From contig NZ_AP022588.1 in NCBI RefSeq assembly GCF_010731735.1, positions 2,232,001-2,296,000 of the forward strand: DNA of 64,000 bases. Reading direction: 5' to 3'. A program made the translations under genes and the position numbers. Below the pieces are notes generated by a model. That model did no database searches and was not told the origin of the DNA. It saw only the letters and a program-made list of their open reading frames with translations. The stretch comes from Mycolicibacterium sediminis (GTDB taxonomy: Bacteria > Actinomycetota > Actinomycetes > Mycobacteriales > Mycobacteriaceae). Of this stretch, positions 46,317 to 55,866 are shown in pieces (position 1 is the stretch's first letter; each line of letters starts with the position of its first letter).

Positions 46317-46706
46317 GTGCCGGAAACGCATCAAGAGCGCAAGAGGACCAAGAGCAAGCGCAGGCGTGCTGCCGAGGAGGGGGCTGCAAAGAACATGCGC
46401 CTTGTCGAACAGGCGAGGCAGGCAGGCACGCTGGCGGAAGTGGACGATGCAACCCTTGCTCGGGTTAGAGCTGCAGGTAAGCGCGACCAACCTGCCAGGA
46501 AGGGCTCGAGAAAATTGCCTGGTACAGGCAAACGGCGACGAGAGAGTGTCACGCCGGAAGAACCTTTGGTGCCCATTCTCGGTCGGCAGCAACCAATCGA
46601 CCGCTACGAGTACAAGCCCTCCGCGGCCGACTCTGGAAAGCGACTGCCCACGCGCATTACTTCGATGGTGCACGGTGGTCTGCCGGGTTCAGGCAAGCGG
46701 AAGTGA
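46317..46706 (+). CDS. Small basic hypothetical protein
   Basis: 129 residues from GTG 46317, with GGGGGGAG seven bases upstream, the best ribosome-binding site of this zone. The sequence is Lys/Arg-rich (ERKRTKSKRRRAAEEGAAKN) with an Ala/Glu helical middle and a Gly/Pro-containing tail (TRITSMVHGGLPGSGKRK). The charge pattern suggests a disordered nucleic-acid-binding protein; the GLPGSGKRK end resembles but is not a Walker A loop. The opposite-strand frame over the same bases lacks a ribosome-binding site. Confidence 0.55.
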   Translation: MPETHQERKRTKSKRRRAAEEGAAKNMRLVEQARQAGTLAEVDDATLARVRAAGKRDQPARKGSRKLPGTGKRRRESVTPEEPLVPILGRQQPIDRYEYKPSAADSGKRLPTRITSMVHGGLPGSGKRK

Positions 46707-46853
46707 ATCTCGGGGAACGGGACTACGGCCTCTGACTGAGCTGTCAACACTACAGCGGCTGTGGTCGCGACCGTCACGAACGACAGCGTGACCTGCCAAG
46801 TTGACGGCTAGGCCAGAGACCTCGTTACAACCGCGAGAGACACCGCCAATCTG

Positions 46854-47096
46854 GTGGCCTTGTGCCACGGCTCGCCCCCGCACAAGGGCCACCCGTTCAT
46901 CGCTCGATGGCACCACGGTGACTGGGAAACGGTTGGCATGGTCTGGCCCAGTGGGCAAGTCGAGATCAATGACACTTCGCGTCCGGACAGGTACGACCGA
47001 CTGCGCAGTGGCGCTCGCAAGTCCGCCTACCCGAAGTCGTTTACGTCGTTCGAATCCATTGCCAATGACAACATACCCACGACGCGCATTTGTTGA
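46854..47096 (+). CDS. Small hypothetical protein or gene remnant
   Basis: An 80-residue frame starting at GTG 46854. It reads LCHGSPPHKGHPFIARWHHG, DWETVGMVWPSGQVEINDTS, then YPKSFTSFESIAND. The non-repetitive, Trp- and His-containing sequence looks coding, but no clear start signal is visible, and it may be the surviving part of a longer gene. No family recognised. Confidence 0.4.
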   Translation: MALCHGSPPHKGHPFIARWHHGDWETVGMVWPSGQVEINDTSRPDRYDRLRSGARKSAYPKSFTSFESIANDNIPTTRIC

Positions 47097-47685
47097 ATCG
47101 GTTCGACAAGCCGCAACCATCGCGCAGTTAGGACTAATCACGCCATGCCCGTGACCCCAATGCGGACGCGCGACGTCATCGACAGGCATGTGACGAACGA
47201 GGCTTACCGCTGGTGTTCCGCGACGAATCCCGCGACCAATTCGACTGGGACGGTGCCCTCCTAACAATTGACTACACCGCCCGAGGGGCTATTCGAAAGG
47301 CGTGCATCAGTGAGCGGATGGGTGAGCGCCCAATCAACGGGACAATTGGCGGAAGGTTCTGTCATACATCCGCACCGGCTTCCTTATCTGATGACGGTGC
47401 GCTGGTACTCCCGACCCGAAGGCCCAAAGCACCAACTGGAGTAAGCACCTCAGTTGTGGTCGATGGACAGGAATGACCATCCAAGCCAGCTCAGACTGCG
47501 TCCGTGACTCGAGAACGCTGAGGCACTGCTGGTGTCCTCAAGAGTCGGAAGCCCTTGGGCGCTTCGACTCGATGTCGTTCTTCCAGTTGACAAGCGGAGC
47601 CTCTGGCACGAAAGGGACCTAGACAACAACGCGTTCCCGCTCGCTCGTCGCCTAGGCGATCCCCAGCTGGTGTCAACTTCGGACC
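47097..47685. other. Region with coding debris only
   Basis: Short frames on both strands look protein-like over 20-30 residues (for example FDWDGALLTIDYTARGAIRK near 47230-47300) but do not connect into a gene. Consistent with decay. Confidence 0.35.
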
Positions 47686-48042
47686 TTGGCTGTAGCGGTG
47701 CCGAGGGTCCGCGGCACCACCGTGTGCGACTTCCACAGCGCCAAGGCCCCGCAGGTGAAAGCCAAGGCGAGACAACGACTTGAGGAAGCGGCCGACCGGA
47801 TGGCATGCGAGTTGTTGAGGATGGCCTGCGACGACAACGTGGCCGATTCGGTCAAGCTTGCTGCGATCCGAGACGCACTGGACCGGGCGGGGCTAGCGGC
47901 GAGGACAGCGGTGGCCGTGGAAGTCGGCCCACCCAAGCCCTACGGAGCGATCTTAGAGAGCATTGAAGCAGGATCGCGCGCCGAGTATCGCCGATCGCAT
48001 GGGAACCCAGACAACTCGACCCCCTTCACAGACAACGCATAA
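47686..48042 (+). CDS. Hypothetical protein, possibly 5'-truncated
   Basis: 118 residues from TTG 47686, or GTG 47698. Blocks VRGTTVCDFHSAKAPQVKAK, EEAADRMACELLRMACDDNV and VKLAAIRDALDRAGLAARTA, then VEVGPPKPYGAILESIEAG, match a helical actinobacterial protein type that I recall, which normally begins with a Cys-rich segment of which only VCDFH remains here. The upstream codons do not restore a start, so the gene may have lost its 5' end. Function unknown. Confidence 0.5.
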   Translation: MAVAVPRVRGTTVCDFHSAKAPQVKAKARQRLEEAADRMACELLRMACDDNVADSVKLAAIRDALDRAGLAARTAVAVEVGPPKPYGAILESIEAGSRAEYRRSHGNPDNSTPFTDNA

Positions 48043-48654
48043 TTGAGCATTGTTAGCGCTGCCCGCAGCCGAAGACACGCCAGGTGAGTACGAAACCGTC
48101 GGCTACGAAATGAAAAGGAGAATTTCTCGGCCCCGATTCGGCGAACAGGCTGATGACGGAGTTGTGGCTGTTGACTCAGGACGCGGCGACCAAGACGGCC
48201 AGCCGCGCCACACGCCCGCGCGTGTGCCTGGTAGGGCGGGCTGCGCGTTAAAACCATCTGACTCATCGCGGGCGGCCGATTTACCTTCGCGGTGGAGACC
48301 CGGGGCGCGTATGTCGAGTTGCAAGCGGGAGCTGTGGGCGCCATCAATCTTCGTTGCAGAAATACTTCAGGCGGTGCCTCATATCGAGTATCGGCGGATC
48401 GGCACCCAGTCAGGACGTCGCGGTTTCGGCCAGCGACTCCGAATGCGCACTCCATCCGCCATCGACCACGGAGGCGTGCTTGGCGCCGCAACGCGGCGAG
48501 CACCATCTACCCGCCGGTATGACCGTTCCCACCGCAGACCTTCCGGACATGCCCGATGCCGAAATTATGCTCAAACGGGCGGGGCTGCAGACATGTTGAT
48601 CTTTGGTTACCGCAAGTCGGTCGCCTAAGCGCGATAGTTTACCCCGTAGTACAC
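48043..48654. other. Region with no clear gene
   Basis: Several overlapping short frames, none with a start signal and family features. I see no repeats or RNA gene. Confidence 0.35.
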
Positions 48655-49364
48655 ATGCAGCTCCTAGCTTGGTGGCTCGCCCACGCATGGCGTTTCATAG
48701 ACCTCGCGTACACCGCTATTCGTAGCCTAAATTCCTGGAATGTCACGACCGCAGCGATAACCTCGCGTGCACTTATCGAGAAGGTTGGCTGCGTGTTATA
48801 TGAGGCGGACCAAATCTCGAAACGGTGGTCGGAATTGAATCAAGCCCCGCTGAGGGTAGGGAACGGCTGACCCAAAATTTGCTTTATACCAAAGTAGTCG
48901 ACTTCACCTACGCATCAAAGGGTTTCACAGTTGATGGCCCAAAGCCGGCAATCAACGTGTTGACCTACATCCAGAAGTTTGTCAAACGCTACGATGGTCA
49001 TGAGGATTTGGAACGGTTCTACACGATACTGTCCAATGCGGCACACCGAGCGGTCGGAGCAAAATTAGCGTACTCGAGCGCTTTGGCAGAACATGAAACT
49101 GGGGCGTATTCGCGGCGGCTACTTTCGCGTCGACCTCCTGACGCAGGATATTCCACTGATATGGGGTTCAGATTCGCATTCAATGCCGCAAAGGCGATGA
49201 TCTTGTTTGGGAGCGAGGGTTGGCGTCTGCTGTACCAAGCGCTGGATATGGCTGACGACTTCGGCCTAGCGACGAGATCGGGACTGCTGACTCTCTACCC
49301 CTACTGGCGGAAACTAGTGCCTGGGCGCAGGAGCCGTGACACCTGCCCCTGGCGACTGCGGTAA
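48655..49364 (+). pseudogene. Unrecognised gene split by a frameshift
   Basis: The first frame, from ATG 48655, reads MQLLAWWLAHAWRFIDLAYT, WNVTTAAITSRALIEKVGCV, SKRWSELNQAPLRVGNG and stops. Another frame takes over across the GGTAGGGAACGG stretch (about 48855-48866) and continues LTQNLLYTKVVDFTYASKGF, KFVKRYDGHEDLERFYTILS, MGFRFAFNAAKAMILFGSEG to 49364. The two halves form a plausible about 235-residue helical protein, so a one-base change in a G run probably broke it. Family not identified. Confidence 0.55.
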
Positions 49365-50171
49365 GTGGCGTGCTGCCAAACATCGATGGGGGCAACCAGC
49401 TCCGGAAATTCGCTTGAATCCGTGAGTCTCGGATTAGCAGCTAGAGCCGCCGCACATCATCGCCTCGCATCCCCTAATGGGGTTCAGGGACTGCTAGGTA
49501 GGGGTTCGCCATACGACGTTGTACCGAAACCTCGACGACGACTCGGTGTGATTAGCTCCGGGCTCTGGATGCAATGTGTGAGTCTTCGGCTCATCGTCTC
49601 GAGGCTGTGGATCGCACAGGCTGAGTATGGAGACCGGCGCAATGGTTTCGCCGGAGTGGAGGGACGCGATTGATGGACGACGCTTGTGGCGAGCGGCGGC
49701 CACACGACTACTTCGACAGTGTTCCCAATTACCTCGACACTCTTCCCGACTTCAGAAAGCTGGCCCGCGAAATCGGACTGAAGATCGCCGCCACCCAGCC
49801 GAATGTCTTAGCGCACAAGGCCGGGTGTTCTGGAAGCTCAACGACGCCGACAGCGGAGCGCTGGCCTGGCTCGCATTCACCCGGCCAGATGCGCGCTCGG
49901 CTGGCCCGGCGCAAGGTTTGGAACTGATCCCGTAATTGCAGGTATTCATGGCGAACTGGTTCGTGAGCGTCGACCACACGCTCTTGGCAGATGGCTAGCA
50001 GGTCATCGAAAGTGATCTGCTGACCCTTAAACATCTCCGCGACTTGCTCGTAGGTCCCCTGTGTGCTGCAAGAGATTGCTCATGACAAGACATGCCACCC
50101 ATGATTCCCTCTGCTGCGAACCCGCGACGGCTGATCGTCCTCGGAGGAAAAACGGGGCATACTTTGAGTTC
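49365..50171. other. 807-base region with low coding signal
   Basis: A plus-strand stretch at 49670-49930 gives protein-like fragments in two frames (HDYFDSVPNYLDTLPDFRKL; then VFWKLNDADSGALAWLAFTR), so a small frameshifted gene may lie here. A minus-strand frame (49729-50034) is the alternative. I cannot decide between them. Confidence 0.3.
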
Positions 50172-50591
50172 ATGAGCGAACCTGCCCCCGAGCGCCTTCT
50201 TCCTATTATCCTCACCGTAGATGACGATTCCCCGGTGTCTATGGCCCTCGCCAGGGACCTACGGCGCCGCTACGGCGACAGATTCCGCGTCCTCCGCGCC
50301 GAATCGGGACACGATGCTATCAAGGCGCTGCGAGAGTTGGAACTACGCGGCGATACCGTCGCACTTTTGATCGTTGACTACCGGATGCCCCATATGGATG
50401 GCGTCGAGTTCCTTGAGCAGGCGATCGAGTTATTTCCCGCCGCACGCCGGATAATGCTGACCGCGTACGCCGATGAACAGATTGCGGCGGACGCCATCAA
50501 GCGCGTCAAGCTGGACCATTACTTACTTAAGCCGTGGAACCCGCCCGAGACGGGACTTTACCCTGTAGTTGACACTCTGTTGAGGGGGTGA
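50172..50591 (+). pseudogene. Truncated gene: isolated response-regulator receiver domain
   Basis: 139 residues from ATG 50172. A receiver domain is complete: ILTVDDDSPVSMALARDL with the acidic pocket, LLIVDYRMPHMDGVEFLEQ with the phospho-acceptor Asp, RRIMLTAYADEQ (Thr), and HYLLKPWNPPETGLYPVVDT (Lys). This wording is that of the N-terminal domain of the mycobacterial fused response regulator/thioredoxin-disulfide reductase. Here the frame stops (DTLLRG) just where the FAD domain should follow, so the catalytic part is gone. It could still be expressed as a lone receiver. Confidence 0.7.
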
Positions 50592-50846
50592 GGGTAGTCG
50601 ACCGAACGTTCCTTCCCCAACAGCCTACATCTGGCTCCGAGCCACGCTTGCCAATTTCTCTGATATTTAGCTAACCCTGGCCAAATCACGGTCTGTGTCA
50701 AAAACGATGGGTTGATGAGACCGTGACGGCGCTTGCACGGTCTGGCCCGAATCAATGCTGGACCGATCACCTGGCTGTCTTGAAAACCCGTCTCATAACT
50801 ACTATTCATCTGCCGGACAGCATGAGATTTTGAGACAGGGGCGGCC

Positions 50847-51472
50847 GTGGCAGTCATCGGTTACGCACGGGTGAGCACCACTGACTAGGACCCACGGCTT
50901 CAACTCGACGCACTCAAGAACGTCGCTGCCGCCCGGATTTTCACCGACCACGGCGTGAGCGGGTCGCCCGCTAGTCGCCCACAGCTCGATGCCTGCCTCA
51001 ACCACCTGCGAAGGCGACATCCTGGCGGTTTGGAAGCTTGACCGCCCTGGGGCGCAACACTCAGCACGTGCTGGCCGTCATTGAGGAGTTAACCTCACGC
51101 GGCGTCGGGTTCCGCAGCCTGATCGAGGGACTTCATACCAATGGGCCAATGGGCAAGGCCATGATCACGATCATGGCCGCGTTCGCCTCGTTGGAGCGCG
51201 AAACCATGATCGAGCGGACCCGTGCTGGACTCGCGGCAGCCGCTGCTAATGGGCGCAAGGGCGGACGCCCGCGCAAGGTCGGCGATGCGGACGCCGCGAA
51301 GGCCCGTAGCCTGCGCGACAAGGGGATCGCGGCCGTCGACATTGCGAAGATGCTGGACGTCTCTCGCGCCACTGTGTATCGCCACCTGTCACCTGTCACC
51401 TGTCACCTGTCACCTGTCACCTACCTGTCACCTGTCGCCTGGCGACGATCCGACATCGAAAGTGATCAATAG
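50847..51472 (+). pseudogene. Serine recombinase (resolvase/invertase family), inactivated
   Basis: From GTG 50847 the sequence reads AVIGYARVSTTD, with the catalytic Ser, then TAG at 50886-50888 where Gln is expected, then DPRLQLDALKNVAAARIFTD and HGVSGSPASRPQLDACLNHL. Two further frame changes follow near 51014 and 51043, where GDILAVWKLDR joins LGRNTQHVLAVIEELTSRGV. The rest is intact: AFASLERETMIERTRAGLAA, GRKGGRPRKV and the helix-turn-helix IAAVDIAKMLDVSRATVYRH. Three lesions make it a clear pseudogene. It is the only mobile-element gene in the window and may be what once moved part of the island. Confidence 0.85.
51383..51436 (+). repeat. Heptanucleotide tandem repeat
   Basis: Five perfect CACCTGT units (51383-51417), a four-base interruption, then about two more units. 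It extends the 3' end of the recombinase pseudogene with HLSPVTCHLSPVTYLSPV-type codons. Seven-base units shift frame with each unit gained or lost. Confidence 0.95.
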
Positions 51473-51531
51473 GGAATGGCTTTGACTGTCTGCGGCAGCA
51501 AATCTCCGGGCCGATCCGATTCGAAAAGACA

Positions 51532-52363
51532 ATGAACCAGGCGGACCTTTTGGAACTGCTAGCGCGGAACATGGGCACGGATCGTTTAGAAGCGGCCGCG
51601 GCTTTGGGAAACTTTGTCGACACGATCGTCCGAGTCGTGCACGGCGGTGACAGAGTCGGCATCACAGGGTTCGGCGTGTTCGAGCAGCGCCGTCAGACGG
51701 TCCGTACAGGGCGCGATCCGCGAACCGGGGAAACCGTCAAGGTCAAGTCCACTACCCCGGTGTTCCGCCCAAGCGCACAACTTAAAGCGCTCATCGCCGG
51801 AGTGCAGCGTCCCCAAGCGGTAGGGCGAGCGGCAGGACTTGGTGCGGACCTGTGTGGTGCGAATGAGGCCGCCGCTCCAACCGGGAGAACTCAGGTGCGC
51901 CGCTCATCAGACAGCTCTGAGGTGCAGGACAGACTCGATGCCGTCGGGGAGATCAGCCGCCCACGCAGGGTTCATCCTTCAAGACGCCGGACCGCTGCCG
52001 AGAACAAAGCCATCGAGAAACAAGCTGTACACCTGGTATGCCGGTACTTTGCAGCCCAGCACTACGTGACCACCGATGTCGGAGCCACGGAGTCCTACGA
52101 CGTCCGCGCTGTAAGAGCCGGTCAAGTAATCAAGATCGAGGTCAAAGGGACCACCTCCGACGGATCCGAGATCATCCTGACCTACAACGAAGTCGAGCTG
52201 CACGAACCCGAGACACAGGCAACGCGCTCGCAGTCGTAAACACATCGGTCTTGATGAGGAAGTTACCACCGCGAGAGGCGGTGAGTTGGTGCTTGTTATG
52301 CCTTGGAACGTAGAGCGAGAATGCCTGCGGCCCATAGCGTATCGATACCACATCGGAGATTGA
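51532..52363 (+). pseudogene. HU-like DNA-binding domain fused to DUF3883 (NOV-C) nuclease-like domain, frameshifted near the C-terminus
   Basis: From ATG 51532 an HU/IHF domain (residues 1-88): NQADLLELLARNMGTDRLEA, VGITGFGVFEQRRQTVRTGR, DPRTGETVKVKSTTPVFRPS. A basic linker (residues about 90-160) leads to DUF3883: NKAIEKQAVHLVCRYFAAQH, ESYDVRAVRAGQVIKIEVKG, EIILTYNEVELH; D and E-x-K form a PD-(D/E)XK-like core. The open frame ends at 52239. The expected continuation lies in other frames: TGNALAVVN, then HIGLDEEVTTARGGELVLVM and NVERECLRPIAYRYHIGD to TGA 52361-52363. At least two indels (about 52205-52220 and 52238-52242) thus damage the end. The open part may still give a 235-aa protein. 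Confidence 0.75.
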
Positions 52364-52594
52364 CACCGCGCAGTAAACCGTCTGACCGAAGGCTCTTGAG
52401 CCTGAGCCCGCCCTTGAAGCCGCCGGCGGTAGACGGGCAAGCGCCTTTCAGGGCAAGCGCCTGTAAGCGAGCGGATCGACGATTCTCCGAGCGGAGCTAC
52501 ACCCGCAACAGAGCCGGATTCGACTGCAGCAGGCTGGCTTTTCGCCGATGGCAAGACTGGGGCTGCTCGCAATGTTCCCACAGCTCGAGCGCGA

Positions 52595-53704
52595 CTACGT
52601 CGTCGTACCTGCCTCCGCGAGGCAGAGGTCCCAACGGTTACGTATGTCGCTTGGCGTGCCCGTCATGTCCACCGAGAGGAAGCGAATGGGGTGTCCCTGA
52701 ATGGTCGAGACCGCGTTGACGGGGTCTCTCCCGTTGGCAACTACGAACAGCAGAACCCCCTCAGCATGGTCGGCTACGTCGTCAGCAGGGCCGGCTTGTG
52801 ACTTCAGGTAGGCGTAGAGCTGATAGAGGAAGCCGGAGTGGATCGTTGTGTTGTCGGCGTAATTGTTGACCAAGGCGTCCTTGAACTTGACCTCAATCAC
52901 GATGCGGCGTTGCTTCGTTGGATCCAGCAGGACCACGTCGGTCTTCATGGCGGGGAGGAGGCCGTGGTCGTTGCCGGTTCCGCCGTGCTGCCAGTGCAGT
53001 TCGGGATTGTGGACGGTCCATCCGTGAGGTCGCAGCGTGTAGGTGAAGTATCCCTTGACGGCTTTCTCGAAGAGTTTGCGGTATTTGCCTTCGTCGCGTA
53101 GTAGCTTGGTGATCGAGCGCGAGCCGTGTTCGTGGAACGGGACGGCCATGTCATTGACTAGGTGTGCTGCGTCGAGCATGCGGCGGTCGTGTGAATCATG
53201 ATGGCCGAGCCTGTCTTTCGATAGCTCGGGCCGTGACGGCGTTTGAGGGCTGACTCCGAGGCGCTGCATGGTGAACGACGCTGCCGCGCAGCGTCGACTG
53301 ATCTCTTTGGACTCGACGAGTCGCGCCGCTCGCCTCAATGTCGCTGCAACGAAGCGGTTTCTCGGCGAGTTCACGGTGAGTTCGTCGAAGACGCACGCTA
53401 TGCGACCCTGGTCCAGCAGGTGTGCGGTGCCGGTACGCAGGTGGTCGATCCGTCCGCGCACGCGGGTCAGATCTGCTGAAGTACTTCGGTAGTGGAAGCT
53501 TAGTTGTTGACGCAGGCGGTGCTCGACCTCGGTGACGAGTACGTCCGCGATGGCGCCGATCAGGTCAGCGTCGTGGCTGTCAGCCATGAGTGATTCGCGT
53601 TCTGTGGAGCGGAGTCCCGACAGCAGATCGGAGGCGTAGATCAGCAGCAGCCAGAGGCTGCGGATAGGGATCTCGGTCTTTCCCTGGCCGACCGATAGTA
53701 CCAT
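52595..53704 (-). CDS. mcrC: McrC-like nuclease subunit of a 5-methylcytosine restriction system
   Basis: 369 residues from ATG 53704, eight bases after the McrB stop. N-terminal and middle segments (IPIRSLWLLLIYASDLLSGL, TRVRGRIDHLRTGTAHLLDQ, VFDELTVNSPRNRFVAATLR) are typical of McrC. The nuclease core MKTDVVLLDPTKQ followed by RIVIEVKFKDALVNNYADNT provides Asp and E-x-K of a PD-(D/E)XK site near residue 265. McrC associates with McrB rings and cuts DNA that carries modified cytosine. Intact, in contrast to its neighbours. Confidence 0.88.
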   Translation of the reverse strand: MVLSVGQGKTEIPIRSLWLLLIYASDLLSGLRSTERESLMADSHDADLIGAIADVLVTEVEHRLRQQLSFHYRSTSADLTRVRGRIDHLRTGTAHLLDQGRIACVFDELTVNSPRNRFVAATLRRAARLVESKEISRRCAAASFTMQRLGVSPQTPSRPELSKDRLGHHDSHDRRMLDAAHLVNDMAVPFHEHGSRSITKLLRDEGKYRKLFEKAVKGYFTYTLRPHGWTVHNPELHWQHGGTGNDHGLLPAMKTDVVLLDPTKQRRIVIEVKFKDALVNNYADNTTIHSGFLYQLYAYLKSQAGPADDVADHAEGVLLFVVANGRDPVNAVSTIQGHPIRFLSVDMTGTPSDIRNRWDLCLAEAGTTT

Positions 53705-53712
53705 GTGCGGTG

Positions 53713-55866
53713 TCAGGCCTTCAATTCGGCGACGGTTTGGTCGGCGTGTTCGCGGTTGTCGAACCAGTATTCACGCAGCAGTGGTGCGATCTCGGAGTCG
53801 ATGACGCCGTCGAACCAGTCCCGTCCCGAGGATTGGGTCTCGAACGGGGTGAAGAAGCTATGGCCGATCACAAAGTCGGGGCCTAGGGATGGGTCGGTCG
53901 CGATTGTGTCGTTGAGCGCATTGATCTTTTGCCGGACCTCCGCGATTAGATCCTGATCCTGTGGCAGTTTCGTCTTCAGATATGTCTCCCACGCTGAAGT
54001 GAAGGCCGGCGCCAGGGTTTCGAACGCGAACCGCCGACGTAGGGCGAAGTCCACGAGTGCCAGGGATCGGTCGGCGATGTTCATCGTGCCGAGGATGTAG
54101 AGGTTGTCCGGCAACCAGTACTGCTCGGTCCTGCTGCGCGGGTAAGACAGTGTCAGGGCATCGCGTTCGTGTCGCTTTGTTGCCTCGATGAGGGTGAGCA
54201 TCTCGCCGAATGCCTGCGCTGGATTTCCGCGGTTGATCTCCTCGATGATTAACACGTGGGGAATGTCGGGCTCTTGGCGTGCGCGTTCTGCGTGTTGAAT
54301 TAGCGGGCCGTCAGTGAGCTTGAGTTTTCCAGACCCTTCGCCGTCGATCGTCGGGCGCCACCCGCGGACGAAGTCCTCGTACGAGGTGTTCGGATGGAAC
54401 TGAACTGACCTGATCTCACCGTGGGACTGGAATTCGATCAACGCATAGGCGAGACGCTTTGCAAGCCAGGTCTTCCCGGTGCCGGGCGCGCCCTGCAGGA
54501 TGAGGTTCTTCTTCGCCTTCCAACGGTTGAGCGCCTGCTGCAGTCGCGCGGGATCGTGGAAGGATCCGTCGCTGATGATGTCGGCAACCCCGTAGAAGAT
54601 CGCAACCCGCTCGCTGTGCCCGGCTAGGCCAGAGTCTTCGACGTCGACCTTGTCATCCTCGATCTTCACTTCCAACCAGCGTGAGCGCCAAGGTTCGCTG
54701 TAGTAGTCGACGGGGCCGCCGACCTCATGGATGACGGAGTTGTCGATACGGCGCAGATCGACATCCACGTCGTCGGTGGGGCCGCCGGCGAGGTACTTCC
54801 CTGACAGACTGTCGCGCAGAAGTCGTCGCTGATTGGGGTTGACCATCGGGAGGAAGAATTGTGGGTGGAACAGGTAGAGAAGGGCATATCTCTGGGCGGG
54901 TTCAGGATGCCCTGGTGCATCCTGGACGATCCGCCGCATCTCCAGTGGTTTGATCGCAGCCTTCTGCCGGGTCTGCAGATCCTGCTGCTTGAAGTACTCG
55001 GCAAATTCAATGAGGAACGAGATTTGTGCCCACCGGCGCAGGCTAAATGCGGGTCCGCCGTTGAACATCGCGTACGCGAGCGCCTCTATGATCTTCGGCG
55101 GTATCGCTACGGGAGTGTCGAGTGGTGCAAGCACTCCCTCTATGTAGCTAATCTTGGTGGCCTGCTTGAAGTTGCTGACCGGGAGGACGTTCAGAAGGAA
55201 CACCTCGGCGAAGAGTTGCCTCGCTGCGTCCGAAACGTCGATGAGCAGGGTCGCAACGACGTCGTTGAAAGACGCCCCAGGCGTGTTGGCGCCGTCAACG
55301 TAGGCCGTGTGCAGTTCCGCGAGGTTCCCGGTCGTCCAGATCGAATCGCTTGTGAGCACCGCGCCGTCACCGACTAGGCAATCCTCCAGGATCGAGCGGG
55401 AGACACCTTCGATGATGGGGGCATCCGGACGCGCAAGCGTGAGGAAACCGTCGACGCGGGCGAAGTCAGCAGAATCCGAGTTTGCCTTCCAGACGGCTGC
55501 CTCATCCGTCGAGGCGGCATCAGGACCAGCGCCGTGGCCGGTTCCAAAAACAAGGTGTTCCTGTTGGGTCGCCTGCCTACCGTGTTCTGTAACACGCCAC
55601 CTGCTGTGAGCGATCCGCTCTACCAGACCTCTGTTCTTCAGTTCGGTGATGGCCCATTTGAGTTCGTAGAACAGCTTCGACGTGCCGCCACTATGGGCCT
55701 CCGACACCGCCTCAGGGCTGTAGTTCTCGCGGGCGAGTACTGCCTTTTCTATTTCTCGCGGGCTCGCCGCATCGTCTACCAACTTCATTGCCCGGAGCAC
55801 AGGCCACATGAGTTCGTACCTGCTCGGCGCCTCGTCAACCAAAGGAAAAACTACCTCTCTCTTCAA
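53713..55866 (-). CDS. mcrB: McrB-like AAA+ GTPase with N-terminal Mrr-N winged helix
   Basis: 717 residues from TTG 55866; TTG 55842 is another possible start. Residues about 15-95 form a winged helix of the Mrr-N type (RYELMWPVLRAMKLVDDAAS, WAITELKNRGLVERIAHSRW), used in restriction proteins to read DNA. The middle region is variable. The motor has Walker A LILQGAPGTGKTWLAKRLA near 460, VLIIEEINRGNPAQAFGEML (Walker B), and LGTMNIADRSLALVDFALRR, equivalent to the MNTADRS GTP-specificity motif of McrB. With McrC it makes a type IV system that restricts DNA with modified bases; the N-terminal domain, not the motor, sets which base. Confidence 0.9.
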   Translation of the reverse strand: MKREVVFPLVDEAPSRYELMWPVLRAMKLVDDAASPREIEKAVLARENYSPEAVSEAHSGGTSKLFYELKWAITELKNRGLVERIAHSRWRVTEHGRQATQQEHLVFGTGHGAGPDAASTDEAAVWKANSDSADFARVDGFLTLARPDAPIIEGVSRSILEDCLVGDGAVLTSDSIWTTGNLAELHTAYVDGANTPGASFNDVVATLLIDVSDAARQLFAEVFLLNVLPVSNFKQATKISYIEGVLAPLDTPVAIPPKIIEALAYAMFNGGPAFSLRRWAQISFLIEFAEYFKQQDLQTRQKAAIKPLEMRRIVQDAPGHPEPAQRYALLYLFHPQFFLPMVNPNQRRLLRDSLSGKYLAGGPTDDVDVDLRRIDNSVIHEVGGPVDYYSEPWRSRWLEVKIEDDKVDVEDSGLAGHSERVAIFYGVADIISDGSFHDPARLQQALNRWKAKKNLILQGAPGTGKTWLAKRLAYALIEFQSHGEIRSVQFHPNTSYEDFVRGWRPTIDGEGSGKLKLTDGPLIQHAERARQEPDIPHVLIIEEINRGNPAQAFGEMLTLIEATKRHERDALTLSYPRSRTEQYWLPDNLYILGTMNIADRSLALVDFALRRRFAFETLAPAFTSAWETYLKTKLPQDQDLIAEVRQKINALNDTIATDPSLGPDFVIGHSFFTPFETQSSGRDWFDGVIDSEIAPLLREYWFDNREHADQTVAELKA

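Noticed and set aside
46005..46673. Minus-strand 222-aa frame
   Set aside because: Overlaps the plus-strand basic protein gene, which has a strong ribosome-binding site; the minus frame has no protein-like blocks.
46680..46706. Walker A-like end GLPGSGKRK of the basic protein
   Set aside because: At the extreme C-terminus, no following helix and no Walker B; chance resemblance.
51383..51436. Repeat array considered as CRISPR
   Set aside because: Units are 7 bases and contiguous, with no spacers and no cas genes.
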